The notes below the pieces were generated by a model. The model was not told the origin of the DNA, made no database searches, and saw only the letters and a program-made list of their open reading frames with translations. Both the position numbers and the translations under genes were made by a program. Source: Bradyrhizobium symbiodeficiens (GTDB lineage: Bacteria > Pseudomonadota > Alphaproteobacteria > Rhizobiales > Xanthobacteraceae). From it: DNA of 64,000 nucleotides. The stretch is from the NCBI RefSeq assembly GCF_002266465.3, contig NZ_CP029427.2, forward strand, positions 6,202,501 through 6,266,500, in the 5' to 3' direction. This document shows, in pieces, positions 18,440 to 27,700 of this stretch (position 1 is its first letter; the number at the start of each line of letters is the position of its first letter).

Positions 18440-19507
18440 ATGGCTCGGATCACGTTACGTCAATTGCTCGACCACGCGGCGGAGAACGATTACGGCGTAC
18501 CGGCCTTCAACATCAACAATATGGAGCAGGCGCTGGCGATCATGGACGCGGCCAACCAGGTCGACGCGCCCGTCATCATCCAGGCCTCGCGCGGCGCGCG
18601 TTCCTACGCCAACGACATCATGCTCAAGCACATGATGGACGCGGTCACCGAAATCTATCCGCACATCCCGGTCTGCGTGCATCTCGACCACGGCAACGAG
18701 GCCGCGACCTGCATGACCGCGATTCAGGCCGGCTTCACCTCGGTCATGATGGACGGCTCCCTGAAGGCCGACGGCAAGACCCCCGGCGACTGGGCCTACA
18801 ATGTCGGCGTCACCAAGACCGTGACCGACATGGCCCATCTCGGCGGCATCTCGGTCGAGGGCGAGCTCGGCGTGCTCGGCTCGCTCGAAACAGGCATGGG
18901 CGACAAGGAAGACGGCCATGGCGCCGAAGGCAAGCTCAGCCACGACCAGCTCCTGACCAATCCGGACGAAGCCGTGAAGTTCGTGCAGGAGACCAGGGTC
19001 GACGCGCTCGCGATCGCGATGGGGACCTCGCACGGTGCCTACAAGTTCACCCGCAAGCCGGACGGCGACATTCTCGCCATGAACGTGATCGAGGAAATCC
19101 ACCGCAAGCTGCCGAACATGCATCTGGTGATGCACGGCTCCTCCTCGGTGCCGCAGGATTTGCAGGAAATCATCAATGCCAATGGCGGCAAGATGAAGCC
19201 GACCTGGGGCGTGCCGGTCGCCGAGATCCAGCGCGGCATCAAGAACGGCGTGCGCAAGATCAACATCGACACCGACAACCGCATGGCCATGACCGGCCAG
19301 ATCCGGAAAATCCTCAAGGACAATCCGGAAGAGTTCGATCCGCGCAAATATCTCAAGCCGGCGATGGAAGCCATGACCAAGCTGTGCAAGCAGCGGCTCC
19401 AGGAGTTCAACACCGCCGGCCAGGCCTCCAAGATCAAGCGGGTCCTGACCACCGCCGAAATGGCCAAGCGCTACGCCAAGGGCGAGCTGGATCCGAAGGT
19501 CGCGTAA
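18440..19507 (+). CDS. fba: Fructose-bisphosphate aldolase, class II (zinc)
   Basis: 355-residue class II aldolase of the Calvin-cycle subtype, interconverting fructose-1,6-bisphosphate with DHAP and glyceraldehyde-3-phosphate. Zinc-ligand region VCVHLDHGNEAATC (about 75-90), then EGELGVLGSLETGMGDKEDG, VMHGSSSVPQD and KINIDTDNRMAMTGQIRK, all class II signatures. GGGAGA is upstream of the ATG. It is 39 bases from pgk and probably in the same operon. A class I aldolase follows, so the cell encodes both non-homologous types side by side. Confidence 0.96.
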   Translation: MARITLRQLLDHAAENDYGVPAFNINNMEQALAIMDAANQVDAPVIIQASRGARSYANDIMLKHMMDAVTEIYPHIPVCVHLDHGNEAATCMTAIQAGFTSVMMDGSLKADGKTPGDWAYNVGVTKTVTDMAHLGGISVEGELGVLGSLETGMGDKEDGHGAEGKLSHDQLLTNPDEAVKFVQETRVDALAIAMGTSHGAYKFTRKPDGDILAMNVIEEIHRKLPNMHLVMHGSSSVPQDLQEIINANGGKMKPTWGVPVAEIQRGIKNGVRKINIDTDNRMAMTGQIRKILKDNPEEFDPRKYLKPAMEAMTKLCKQRLQEFNTAGQASKIKRVLTTAEMAKRYAKGELDPKVA

Positions 19508-19555
19508 GACACGTCCACTGTGTTAACGCCTTCACAGTTGCGTTCACGAGAAGTC

Positions 19556-19638
19556 GTCATGCCCGGGCTTGTCCCGGGCATCCACGTTCTTGGGCCCCGG
19601 GGCTAGGCGTGGATGGCCGGGACAAGCCCGGCCATGAC
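19556..19638. repeat. Inverted-repeat element, family 3 (GTCATGCCCGGG type), copy A
   Basis: Left arm 19556-19586 and right arm 19608-19638 are reverse complements over 31 bases with 2 mismatches, 21-base centre. A related element is at 52897-53010. It lies between the class II and class I aldolase genes and can form a long hairpin in RNA. Confidence 0.8.
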
Positions 19639-19747
19639 GCTGCGGAAGTCTGCGGTCCCTCCCCTGCGACCAACGTTAACTCGGCAATTGCCCGAGAACG
19701 GTCTAACTTCACAGGCAAGGGCAGAGTCGTTTTGGGAGGACCTCTCT

Positions 19748-20773
19748 ATGAATCTGACTGAGCTCAATAAGGTCGCGACCGCCATGGTCGCATCGGGCAA
19801 GGGTATCCTCGCCGCCGACGAATCCTCCGGCACCATCAAGAAGCGTTTTGACGCGATCGGCGTGGAATCGACGGAATCAAATCGCCGCGACTATCGCGAG
19901 ATGCTGTTCCGCTCCAAGGAGGCCATGAGCCAGTATATTTCCGGCGTGATCCTCTATGACGAGACGATCTGGCAGGATGCCAAGGACGGCACGCCGCTGG
20001 TCAGGCTGATCGAACAGAGCGGCGCCATTCCCGGCATCAAGGTCGACGAGGGCACGCAAGCCTTGCCGATGTGTCCGGGCGAACTCGTCACCGTCGGGCT
20101 CGACAGGCTGGCCGAGCGGTTGAAGAAGTACTATGAGCGCGGTGCGCGCTTCGCCAAATGGCGCGCGGTGATCGATATCGGCAGCGGGATTCCCTCGATG
20201 ACCGCGATCAGCGTCAATGCCCATGCGCTGGCCCGCTACGCCGCGCTGTGCCAGGCCGCGCAGATCGTGCCGATCGTGGAGCCGGAAGTGCTGATGGACG
20301 GCGACCACGACATCGACCGCTGCTATGAGGTCACGCAACGCGTGCTCAACAAGACGTTCCAGGAATTGCGCGTGCAGCGCGTCGCGCTCGAAGGCATGGT
20401 TCTCAAGCCCAACATGGCGATCTCAGGCAAGAAGTGCGTGAGGCAGGCCTCCGTCGAGGAAGTCGCGGAGAAGACGATCCGGCTGCTGAAGGCTTGCGTG
20501 CCCGCAGCGGTGCCGGGCATCGCCTTCCTCTCCGGCGGCCAGTCGGATGAGGAAGCGACCGCGCATCTCAACGCCATGCACAAGCTCGGCCCGCTGCCCT
20601 GGGGCCTGACCTTCTCCTACGGCCGCGCGCTGCAGGCCGCGCCGCAGAAGGCCTGGGCCGGCAAGGCCGAGAACGTCGCGGCCGGCCAAACCGCCTTCAG
20701 CCATCGCGCACGCATGAACGGCCTCGCCTCCAGAGGCGAATGGCAAAGTAGCCTGGAACAGAAGGCAGCCTAG
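19748..20773 (+). CDS. Fructose-bisphosphate aldolase, class I
   Basis: 341-residue Schiff-base aldolase, unrelated in fold mechanism to the class II enzyme just upstream. Evidence: ILAADESSGTIKKRFDAIG near the N-terminus (phosphate/substrate loop), EPEVLMDGDHDIDRC, and LEGMVLKPNMAISG, where the Lys of LKPNM is the Schiff-base residue of class I aldolases. LSGGQSDEEATAHLNAM follows, then WGLTFSYGRALQ. Start chosen at the ATG with GGGAGG about 8 bases upstream. The ThiE-like gene follows after 3 bases. Confidence 0.95.
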   Translation: MNLTELNKVATAMVASGKGILAADESSGTIKKRFDAIGVESTESNRRDYREMLFRSKEAMSQYISGVILYDETIWQDAKDGTPLVRLIEQSGAIPGIKVDEGTQALPMCPGELVTVGLDRLAERLKKYYERGARFAKWRAVIDIGSGIPSMTAISVNAHALARYAALCQAAQIVPIVEPEVLMDGDHDIDRCYEVTQRVLNKTFQELRVQRVALEGMVLKPNMAISGKKCVRQASVEEVAEKTIRLLKACVPAAVPGIAFLSGGQSDEEATAHLNAMHKLGPLPWGLTFSYGRALQAAPQKAWAGKAENVAAGQTAFSHRARMNGLASRGEWQSSLEQKAA

Positions 20774-20776
20774 ATC

Positions 20777-21466
20777 TTGTCGAACAAACCGCCTCCGCCG
20801 CGCCCGGCGCCGCGCCTCTATCTCGCGACGCCTGTCGTCGATGATCCCGCTGCGCTCCTGGCCGAGCTGCCGGGCCTGCTCGCCGCCGCCGATGTCGCGG
20901 CCGTGCTGTTGCGGCTGAAGGAGACCGACCAGCGCACCATGATCTCGCGCATCAAGGCGCTCGCGCCGCCGGTGCAGAAGGCGGGCGCCGCGCTGCTGGT
21001 CGAGGGCCATGCCGAGCTGGTGGCACGCGGCGGCGCCGACGGTGCGCACCTGCCCGGCATCGCCGCGCTGAAAGAGGCGCTGCCGTCGCTCAAGCCCGAT
21101 CGCATCGCCGGCGTCGGCGGGCTGACGACGCGGCACCATTCCATGGATGCGGGCGAGCTGGGCGCGGATTATCTGCTGTTCGGCGAGCCCGATGCGAAGG
21201 GCCAGCGTCCCCAGGCGCAGGCGATCGCAGAACGTATCGACTGGTGGGCCGAGCTGTTCGAGCCGCCCTGCGTCGGCTTTGCCATGTCGCTGCAGGAAGC
21301 CCGCGACTTCGCCGCCAGCGGCGCCGATTTCGTGCTGGTCGGCGACTTCGTCTGGGCCGATCCGCGCGGGCCCAAGGCCGCGCTGATCGAAGCGGACGCC
21401 GCGATCAAGCAGGCCCATGCGACGGCGACGGCCGACCAAAATCCTGCAGGCAGCGAGCACGGCTAG
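20777..21466 (+). CDS. Diverged thiamine-phosphate-synthase-like (ThiE/TenI) protein
   Basis: 229-residue TIM-barrel protein of the ThiE/TenI superfamily. Recognisable pieces: LYLATPVVDDPAALLAELPG at the start, LLVEGHAELVARGGADGAHLPG (matching the conserved substrate loop of ThiE), GVGGLTTRHHSMDAGELGADYLLFG, and FAASGADFVLVGDFVW. Some ThiE active-site positions are not obvious and no thiamine gene lies nearby. Start is TTG, three bases after the class I aldolase stop, so it is translationally linked to aldolase. True thiamine synthesis is doubtful. Confidence 0.75.
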   Translation: MSNKPPPPRPAPRLYLATPVVDDPAALLAELPGLLAAADVAAVLLRLKETDQRTMISRIKALAPPVQKAGAALLVEGHAELVARGGADGAHLPGIAALKEALPSLKPDRIAGVGGLTTRHHSMDAGELGADYLLFGEPDAKGQRPQAQAIAERIDWWAELFEPPCVGFAMSLQEARDFAASGADFVLVGDFVWADPRGPKAALIEADAAIKQAHATATADQNPAGSEHG

Positions 21467-21475
21467 CGCCCCGAC

Positions 21476-22546
21476 ATGAAGCTTCCCTACATCACCATGC
21501 TGGCCACGCTGCTGCTCACGGGGCCCGCGGCCGCGCAGCTCCAGATCGCGCCGCCGGCGACGATCCCGAGCGCTGCGCCCGAGAAACAGAAGCCCAAGCC
21601 GCACACGATCACCAAGAAGAAGGAGGCCGCGCCGGCGCCGAAGCCTTCGGCCTCGCCCAAGCCGACGCCGACGCCGGCCGCGACCGTGATCCCGGCGCCG
21701 CCGACCGACAATTCCAACGCCGATCTGGTGTTCGGCGCCTATCAGCGCGGCCAGTACAAGACGGCGTTCGACCTCGCCACCGTCCGCGCGCAAGCGGGCG
21801 ACCCCAAGGCGATGACCATGCTCGGCGAGCTCTATTCCAACGCCATGGGCATCCGCCGCGACTACGCCAAGGCGGCCGAATGGTACAAGCGCGCGGCCGA
21901 TGCCGGCGACCGCGAGGCGATGTTCGCGCTCGCCATGCTGCGCATTTCGGGCCGCGGCGGCTCGGTCGACAAGAGCGAGGCTGTCAAGCTGATGGCGTCC
22001 GCCGCCAAGCTCGGCGAGCCCAAGGCGGCCTATAACCTCGCGCTGCTCTATCTGGACGGCCAGACCCTGCCGCAGGACGTCAGGCGCTCAGCCGAGCTGC
22101 TGCGGCAGGCCGCGGATGCCGGCCTGCCCGAGGCGCAATACGCGCTGGCGACCTTCTACAAGGAAGGCACCGGCGTGCCGAAGGACCCGGAACGCGCGGT
22201 GCGGCTGCTGCAGGCGGCCTCGCTCGCCGACAATGTCGACGCCGAGGTCGAATACGCCATCGCCATGTTCAACGGCACCGGCACCCCGAAGAACCAGCCG
22301 GCCGCCGTCGCCCTGCTGCGCAAGGCCTCGCGCCAGGGCAGCGCGATCGCGCAGAACCGGCTGGCCTGGGTGCTGATCAACGGCGTCGGCGTCGCCATGG
22401 ACAAGGTCGAGGGCTTCAAATGGCACCTGGTGGCCAAAACCGCCGGCAAGGGCGACCCCGAGCTCGACAAGCAGCTGTCCGACCTGCCGGCCGAGGACCG
22501 GGCCAAGGCTGAGGCCGCTGCCAGAAAGTGGCTCGGGACCAAATGA
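21476..22546 (+). CDS. Exported Sel1-repeat protein with Pro/Lys-rich linker
   Basis: 356 residues. A signal peptide (MKLPYITMLATLLLTGPAAA) is followed by a low-complexity Pro/Ala/Lys linker (about 40-75), then five or six Sel1-like repeats of about 36 residues (AMTMLGELYSNAMGIRRDYA, AAYNLALLYLDGQTLPQDVR, AQYALATFYKEGTGVPKDPE, VEYAIAMFNGTGTPKNQPA, AQNRLAWVLINGVGVAMDKV). Periplasmic scaffold; partner unknown. It starts 9 bases after the ThiE-like gene and ends about 100 bases before the phosphatase gene, so all may share a transcript. Confidence 0.85.
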   Translation: MKLPYITMLATLLLTGPAAAQLQIAPPATIPSAAPEKQKPKPHTITKKKEAAPAPKPSASPKPTPTPAATVIPAPPTDNSNADLVFGAYQRGQYKTAFDLATVRAQAGDPKAMTMLGELYSNAMGIRRDYAKAAEWYKRAADAGDREAMFALAMLRISGRGGSVDKSEAVKLMASAAKLGEPKAAYNLALLYLDGQTLPQDVRRSAELLRQAADAGLPEAQYALATFYKEGTGVPKDPERAVRLLQAASLADNVDAEVEYAIAMFNGTGTPKNQPAAVALLRKASRQGSAIAQNRLAWVLINGVGVAMDKVEGFKWHLVAKTAGKGDPELDKQLSDLPAEDRAKAEAAARKWLGTK

Positions 22547-22644
22547 CCTGACGCAATGACTTGACCTGAGGGCCCTTGCAGGGCACCCAATCCCTCAAAC
22601 AGGCGCGATTTCGCGCCCTTTCCCCCGATCAAGACCCAGAGCTC

Positions 22645-23430
22645 ATGCTGTATTCCGCCACTATCAACGTCATGGTCAAGGCCGCGCGCCGCGCCGGCCG
22701 CAGCCTCAAGCGCGATCTCGGCGAGATCGAGCATCTCCAGGTCTCGCTGAAGGGGCCGGCCAATTTCGTCTCGCTCGCCGACAAGCGCGCCGAGGAGATT
22801 CTATACGAGGACCTCGCCAAGTCCCGACCCGGCTACGGCTTCATCGGCGAGGAGGGCGGAACCCGCGAGGGCAGCGACAAGAGCCACACCTGGATCGTCG
22901 ATCCGCTCGACGGCACCACCAACTTCCTGCACGGCATCCCGCAATTCGCGATCTCGATCGGCCTGTCGCGCGAGGGCACGATCATTGCGGGCGTGATCTA
23001 CAACCCCGCCAATGACGAGCTCTACATCGCCGAGCGCGGCAAGGGCGCTTTCCTCAACGACCAGCGCCTGCGGGTGGCCGGCCGCCGCCAGCTCAACGAA
23101 TGCGTGGTGGCCTGCGGCCTGCCCCATATCGGCCGCGGCGACCACGAGGAATTCCGCCGCGAGATGACCGCGATCCAGGGCCGCGTTGCCGGCCTCCGCC
23201 GCTTCGGCGCCGCCTCCCTGGACCTCGCCTTCGTCGCCGCCGGCCGCCTCGACGGCTATTGGGAGCGCAACCTGCAATCCTGGGACGTCGCCGCCGGTCT
23301 GATCATGGTGCGCGAGGCGGGCGGCACGGTGAGCGACATCGACACGCCAGGCGATGCACTGGTCACCGGGCATGTCGTGTGCGGGAATGAGTTCGTGCAT
23401 GGGGAGCTGGTGAAGATTTTGCGGAAATAG
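22645..23430 (+). CDS. Inositol-monophosphatase family protein (SuhB-like)
   Basis: 261-residue Mg-dependent phosphatase. Metal-site motifs: GEEGG (about 71-75), DPLDGTTNFLHGIPQFAISI (about 89-108) and, at the C-terminus, WDVAAGLIMVREAGG. The family hydrolyses inositol-1-phosphate or related sugar/bisphosphate substrates; SuhB homologues also influence RNA polymerase. Start MLYSATINVMVKAARRAG chosen over an ATG 69 bases upstream. It is the last gene of the carbon block and convergent with the AAA ATPase gene (35-base gap). Confidence 0.9.
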   Translation: MLYSATINVMVKAARRAGRSLKRDLGEIEHLQVSLKGPANFVSLADKRAEEILYEDLAKSRPGYGFIGEEGGTREGSDKSHTWIVDPLDGTTNFLHGIPQFAISIGLSREGTIIAGVIYNPANDELYIAERGKGAFLNDQRLRVAGRRQLNECVVACGLPHIGRGDHEEFRREMTAIQGRVAGLRRFGAASLDLAFVAAGRLDGYWERNLQSWDVAAGLIMVREAGGTVSDIDTPGDALVTGHVVCGNEFVHGELVKILRK

Positions 23431-23465
23431 CTGGGGCGGTCGTACGACGGCTCGCTCCGCGCCGA

Positions 23466-24593
23466 CTATGAATCTTCTTCCTCGGTTTCCTCGTCGCGAT
23501 ATTCGCCGCCGATGGTCAGTCCCTCGATCGCCGTGGCGCCCTTCTGCTTGATCACCCGGCGAAGCGGGACCGAGCTCTCGCCTCGCAAGGCCTCCATCAG
23601 CTGTTCGGAATGGGTGACGATCCAGATGTCGGCGCGACGGGATGCCTTGGCGATCAGCCGGGCCAGGGGCGCCAGCAGCGACGGATGCAGGCTGGCCTCG
23701 GGTTCGTTCAGCGCGATGAACGGCGGCAGCCGATAGCCCATGAACACTGCGAGCAGGCAGATGTACTTGAGTGTCCCGTCGGATAGTTCATGCGCCTTGA
23801 ACGGCCGTGGCATGTCCGCCAGCTGCAAATCGAATTCACACCATCCATTTTGCTCCCATGCCCGGAGCTCGGCGCCCGGGAACGCATCTTCGATGGCCTC
23901 CTGCAGGTCGGTGGCGTCTTCCCGGATGGTATAGAGTGTCGCCAGGGCCGCAGCCAAATCGCTTCCATCGGCACTGAGCGAGGGCGTCGTGATCGCCAGA
24001 CAGGGCTTTCGTATCGGTGACGCCGGGTCGGTCCGAAAGTCGTGATAGAATCGCCAGCCCAGCATCGCGCTTCGGACCAAATCGATTTCGGGGCATTCCT
24101 TGCCCTCGGCAAAACCCGCAAGCGCCGTCTCGGACGGCAGCACCGCGTCCTTGTGGCTACGCCACGCGCCGCTCTCGCCGCGGACGCTCACGAGCGAATT
24201 CTTCCGCTCCATGAGTCGAACCGTTCGTTTGCCCTGCGTCGCCTCGATACTTTCGGACTTGATCATCGGCTCGCCGGAAAACGCCGCCTCGAGCGGGCCG
24301 GGAAATCCGATCTCGATGGAATATTCGAGCCGGTCGAATTTGGCAGTCAACCGCAGTCGCCCGTCTTCGCCGCGCTTGCGAAGGCCGGACCAGCAGACCG
24401 AATTCAATCCGCCTTCATCCGCGATCGTACGCGTGATCCGCCCGGTCGCCGCGTCGCGCAGCAGCGACAAGGACTTGTAGAGATTGGACTTGCCGACGCC
24501 ATTCTCGCCCACGAATACGGACAAGGGATGGATGGGGATGGAGAGCCGCCGAATGGAGCGATAGTTCGAGATCGCAACGTCGGTCAAACGCAT
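23466..24593 (-). CDS. AAA-family ATPase (SMC/RecF/OLD-like, no nuclease domain)
   Basis: 375-residue ABC-type AAA ATPase. N-terminal beta-strand/Walker A region: SNYRSIRRLSIPI and FVGENGVGKSNLYKSLSLL. C-terminal half: KAHELSDGTLKYICLLA (signature-like), PPFIALNEPEASLHPSLL (Walker B, D-loop) and IWIVTHSEQLMEAL (switch His). It ends in an acidic tail (EEYRDEETEEEDS-like) without a Toprim nuclease, unlike OLD proteins. Relatives occur widely as single genes. No partner nuclease or defence gene adjoins it; the role is unknown. ATG at 24591-24593 chosen; a GTG one codon earlier also fits. Confidence 0.8.
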   Translation of the reverse strand: MRLTDVAISNYRSIRRLSIPIHPLSVFVGENGVGKSNLYKSLSLLRDAATGRITRTIADEGGLNSVCWSGLRKRGEDGRLRLTAKFDRLEYSIEIGFPGPLEAAFSGEPMIKSESIEATQGKRTVRLMERKNSLVSVRGESGAWRSHKDAVLPSETALAGFAEGKECPEIDLVRSAMLGWRFYHDFRTDPASPIRKPCLAITTPSLSADGSDLAAALATLYTIREDATDLQEAIEDAFPGAELRAWEQNGWCEFDLQLADMPRPFKAHELSDGTLKYICLLAVFMGYRLPPFIALNEPEASLHPSLLAPLARLIAKASRRADIWIVTHSEQLMEALRGESSVPLRRVIKQKGATAIEGLTIGGEYRDEETEEEDS

Positions 24594-24715
24594 CACATGC
24601 TCTCAAGCGGCGGGCCGTCCGCGCATTCGCGGTACTTGGCGACGGCACGCCATTTCAATCCAGAGATGCAGTCTGGATCGACACCTCCGAGAAAGCAAGC
24701 CGACCGATCCGGCGC

Positions 24716-27700
24716 TCAGTGGCCAGACTGCACTGGCGCCGGCGGGCCGTATGCCTCGCCTTCCCTCGCCGCCTTCGGCTCCCGATCCCCCGCCAGCACA
24801 CGCTGCACCGAGACGAAGAACACCGGCACCATCAAGAGCGCCAGGATCACCACTGCGATCATGCCACCCATCACGATGGAGCCGAGCGCCTGCTGGCTGG
24901 CGCCGCCGGCGCCGTGGGCGACGGCCATCGGCAGCACGCCGCAGATGAAGGCGAGGCCGGTCATCAGGATCGGGCGGAAGCGCAAACGGCAGGCCTCGAT
25001 GGTGGCGTCCACCAGCGGCTTGCCTTCTTTCCGCAGATCCTTGGCGAATTCGATGATCAGGATCGCGTCCTTGGCCGCAAGGCCGATGATGGTGATCAGA
25101 CCGACGGTGAAATAGACGTCGTTGGGCAGGCCGCGCAGCATGGCTGCGATCACGGCGCCGACGATGCCGAGCGGCACCGTGAGCAGCACCGCGAGCGGAA
25201 TGGTCCAGCTTTCGTAGAGCGCGGCGAGACACAGGAACACCACGAACACCGACAGCGCCAGCAGGAACGGCGCCTGCGAACCCGACAGCTTTTCCTGCAG
25301 CGACTGGCCGGTCCATTCATAACCGAAGCCGCGCGGCAGCCTGCCGGCAAGACGCTCCATCTCGGCGATCGCGTCGCCCGAGGTGAAGCCGGGCCTGGCC
25401 TCGCCGGAGATGCGTACCGCCGGATAATAGTTGAAGCCCGCGATCTGCGTTGGCCCACGCGCCCATTCGACCGTGGCAAAGGAGGAGAACGGCACGAGTT
25501 GGCCGCTTCTGTTCTTGACGTTGTAGTTGAGGATGTCCTCGGTCCGCATGCGGTCGCGGGCGTCGGCCTGCACCACGACGCGCTGCATGCGGCCGCGGTT
25601 CGGGAAGTCGTTGATGTAGTTCGAGCCGAGATTGGTCGAGATCGTGTTGTTGATGTCCTCGAAGGTGACGCCGAAGGCGCCGGCCTTCTCGCGGTCGATC
25701 ACGAGATTGACCACGCCCGCCTCCGGCAGGCCCTCGACATAGACCTTCTGCAGCACCGGGCTCGCATTGGCTTCCACGATCAATTGGTCGGCGGCGCGCA
25801 TCAATTGCTGATAGCCCTTCTGGCCGCGATCCTGGAGGCGGAACGAGAAGCCCGAGGAGTTGCCGAGATTGTCGATCGGCGGCGGCTGCAGCGCGGCGAT
25901 CTTGGCGTCGCGGATCGACGCCCCCAGATCGCGGTTGATGTCGTTGACGATGGCCGCAGCGGAATCCTTCGGTCCGCGCTCCGACCAGTCCTTCAGCGTG
26001 ATGAAGGCCTGCGCGGTGTTCATGCCCTGGCCGGAAAAGCTGAAGCCGGTGAGGAAGGTGACATCCTTCACGCCCGGACGTTCGGCGAGATATTTCTCGA
26101 CCTTCTCGATCACGGATTCGGTACGGGCGTAGGACGAATCCGACGGCGTCTGCACGTCGGTGGTGACGAAACCCTGGTCGTCGATCGGCAGGAAGCCGCC
26201 GGGCAGGTTGACGAAAGCCCAGGACAGGCCGACGAGCAGCGCGACATAGACCAGCATCATGCGCCCGGTCCGTTTCAGCGAGAAGCCGACGGTGCGGGCG
26301 TAGCGAAACCGGCAGGCCTCGAGCAGATGATTGAACCGGCTGAACACAAAATTTGTCGAATGGCCGTGCCCCTTGGCAACGGGCTTCAACAGCGTGGCGC
26401 ATAGCGCCGGCGTCAGCGACAGCGCGAGGAAGGCGGAGAAGCCGATCGCGGCGACCATGGTCACGGAGAACTGGCGGTAGATGATGCCGACCGATCCCGG
26501 AAAGAACGCCATCGGCACGAACACCGCCATCAGCACCAGCGTGATGCCGATGATGGCGCCGGTGATCTGCGACATCGCCTTGCGCGTCGCCTCCTTCGGC
26601 GACAGGCCTTCCTCGGCCATGATGCGCTCGACGTTCTCGACCACGACGATGGCGTCGTCGACGAGGATGCCGACCGCGAGCACCATGCCGAACATCGAGA
26701 GCATGTTGATGGAATAGCCGGCGACCAGCAGTATCGTGCAGGCGCCAAGCAGCGCCACCGGCACCACGATGGTCGGGATGATGGTGTAACGGATGTTCTG
26801 CAGGAACAGGAACATCACCACGAACACCAGCACCACGGCCTCGACAAGGGTCGACAGCACCTTCTCGATCGAGGCTTCGACCACGGGCGTGATGTTGTAG
26901 GGAATCTCGTAGGTGATGTTGGCCGGGAAGAAGCGCGACAGCTCCTTCATCTTCTCTTCGACCGCGCTTGCGGTCGCCAGCGCGTTGCCGGTCGGCGACA
27001 TCAGCACCGAAAGGCCGGCGGTCGGCTTGCCGTTCAGGCGCGTGTTGAACTGGTAGCTGAGACCACCGACCTCGATACGTGCGACGTCGCGCAGCCGCAC
27101 GGTCGAGCCGTCGGCATTGGCGCGCAGGATGATGGCGCCGAATTCGTCCGGCGCGGACAGCTGGCCCTTGACCAGCACCAGCGCGGAGGTGCGCTGGTTC
27201 GACGTCGACGGCTCGGCACCGATGCTGCCGGAGGCGACCTGCGCGTTTTGCGCGGCAATGGCCTTGTTGACGTCGTCGGCGGTGAGCCCATAGCCGACCA
27301 GCTTGGCCGGATCGACCCAGACGCGAAGCGATCGCTCGGTCGAATAGAGCGTGGCGCGGCCGACGCCGGGAATGCGGCGGACTTCGCCGAGCACGTTGCG
27401 GATCATGAAATCGCCGAGGCCGACCTCATCGAGGCTGCCGTCGGTCGAGCTGAGCGTGATGATCTGAAGCACCGCGCTGGAGGCTTCCTCGATCAGGATG
27501 CCCTGTTGCATCACCGCGCGCGGCAGGCGTGCCTCGACGCGCTTGATGCGGTTCTGGACCTCCACCGAGGCGTCGTTGGTATTGGTGCCTGGCTGGAAAT
27601 TGGCGATGATTTCGACCTGACCGAGCGAGTCGCTGGTCGATTCGAAATTGAGGATGCCGGAGGCGCCGTTGAGCTCCTCCTCGATCAGCCGCGTGACGCT

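Noticed and set aside
23466..24593. OLD-type or Gabija-like defence ATPase
   Set aside because: No Toprim nuclease domain in the protein and no UvrD-like helicase next to it.
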